Source: Lentisphaeria bacterium (GTDB taxonomy: Bacteria > Verrucomicrobiota > Lentisphaeria > Oligosphaerales > Oligosphaeraceae). From it: a stretch of 6,054 nucleotides of DNA. Under the pieces are notes generated by a model. That model was not told the origin of the DNA. It did no database searches and saw nothing but the letters and a program-made list of their open reading frames with translations. Position numbers and translations under genes: made by a program. Where the stretch lies: contig JAEEXV010000019.1 in assembly GCA_016287975.1 (NCBI GenBank), forward strand, positions 1 to 6,054, in the 5' to 3' direction. Each line of letters starts with the position of its first letter. Within the stretch, counting starts at the first letter, position 1. Positions 5,425 to 6,054 of this stretch are shown here, one piece after another.

Positions 5425-6054
5425 ATGGGGAAGTTGCAGTGCAAGATGTGCGGGGGGATGGTGGAGATTGCGGAGGGCACGAGCATTGCCGAGTGCCCGT
5501 ATTGCGGGAGCACGACGACCTTCCCGAAGGCGACGGACGAGCGGGGGGAGCGGCTGTATGCGCGCGCCGAGCATTTCCGGCAGGTGAGCGAGTTCGACAA
5601 GGCGGTGTCGGCATACGAGGAGATCGTCCGCGAATGCCCCGATGACGCGGAGGCGTACTGGGGGCTGGTGCTCTCGCGCTTCGGCATCGAGTATGTGGAG
5701 GATCCGGTGTCGCACGAGCGCGTGCCGACCTGCCATCGTGTGCAGTACGACTCCATCCTGGCGGATTCGGACTATCTCGCCGCGCTGGAGAAGGCGGGTG
5801 CGGCGGAGCGCGACGTGTACGAGGCGGAGGCCAAGAGGATCGCGGAGATCCAGAAGGGCATCCTCGCGATCTCCGCGCAGGAGAAACCCTTTGACGTCTT
5901 CATCTGCTACAAGGAGACGACGGAGGGCGGGAGCCGGACGAAGGATTCGGTGACGGCGCAGGAGATCTACTACCAGTTGACGAACCAGGGGTACAAGGTC
6001 TTCTTCGCGCGGATCACGCTGGAGGGCAAGCTGGGGCAGCAGTACGAGCCGTAC
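5425..6054 (+). CDS. Second zinc ribbon-TPR-TIR gene, tandem paralogue, cut by the right edge
   Basis: An ATG at 5425 opens a frame with no stop to the end of the window: 210 complete codons, ending at the YEPY motif that holds the candidate TIR catalytic glutamate. It aligns without gaps to residues 1-210 of the first copy, with 11 substitutions by eye (A2G, L15I, V21I, V41G, A62S, D70E, N71C, A115S, V119A, H129R, T133A). The zinc-ribbon cysteines (6, 9, 24, 27) and the TIR opening PFDVFICYKE are kept. AAGGA at 5411-5415 is a rather distant ribosome binding site (nine bases). The missing remainder should hold the rest of TIR and perhaps a membrane helix and its own ligand-binding domain, but the window cannot show this. 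Its function is presumably the same as the first copy's, possibly with a different C-terminal sensor. Confidence 0.88.
   Translation, partial: MGKLQCKMCGGMVEIAEGTSIAECPYCGSTTTFPKATDERGERLYARAEHFRQVSEFDKAVSAYEEIVRECPDDAEAYWGLVLSRFGIEYVEDPVSHERVPTCHRVQYDSILADSDYLAALEKAGAAERDVYEAEAKRIAEIQKGILAISAQEKPFDVFICYKETTEGGSRTKDSVTAQEIYYQLTNQGYKVFFARITLEGKLGQQYEPY

Noticed and set aside
4995..5645. Plus-strand ORF crossing from the FGE domain into the second TIR gene
   Set aside because: It is out of frame with both real genes. Only its middle part (5319-5384) is meaningful, as a relic of the membrane-protein tail.

Overview
The window reads as a GC-rich bacterial segment carrying one rightward gene cluster and the start of a tandem copy of its last gene. 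Coding third positions are mostly G or C, and Shine-Dalgarno sites are clear. Nothing fixes the species. The mix of zinc-ribbon TIR proteins, formylglycine-generating-enzyme-like (FGE) domains and an SPFH/YdjI-type protein suggests a gut or rumen-type anaerobe. My weak guess is the Verrucomicrobiota/Kiritimatiellota/Lentisphaerota group or a similar GC-rich lineage.

Layout: positions 1-127 are a pure GCCA tetranucleotide repeat that runs off the left edge. It abuts a perfect extended -10 promoter (TG-n-TATAAT, 130-138) and an AT-richer leader (139-377) with short inverted repeats and a doubtful 41-codon ORF. Then follow three co-directional genes with short gaps: an SPFH/YdjI-like protein with three C-terminal zinc ribbons (378-1643); a four-helix membrane protein with a helical cytoplasmic tail (1658-2338); and a 971-residue zinc ribbon-TPR-TIR-helical-transmembrane-FGE protein (2377-5292). 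After a hairpin at the stop codon, a decayed remnant of the membrane protein's 3' end (5319-5384) precedes a second TIR gene (5425 to the right edge). Its first 210 codons are about 95% identical in protein to the first copy.

How the parts may work together (inference): the SPFH protein and the four-helix protein could form a membrane platform. The long protein looks like a single-pass receptor, with a cytoplasmic TIR domain (probably an NAD+-cleaving effector or signal generator) joined through one membrane helix and a short repeated stalk to an outward-facing FGE/C-type-lectin-fold domain. The last 39 residues of that domain have the layout of a diversity-generating-retroelement (DGR) variable region. 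Nearly every presumed variable codon ends in C, as expected if AAC template codons were mutated at their adenines, and a 6-bp/4-nt hairpin lies just downstream. No reverse transcriptase or template repeat lies in the window, so this remains a hypothesis. If right, this is a membrane-anchored, diversifiable TIR receptor, perhaps for defence or cell-cell conflict.

Both window ends fall in repeats (exactly 127 bp of GCCA on the left, 126 bp identical to the first TIR copy on the right). This looks like a complete short assembly contig broken at repeats, so the GCCA copy number should not be read as biological.
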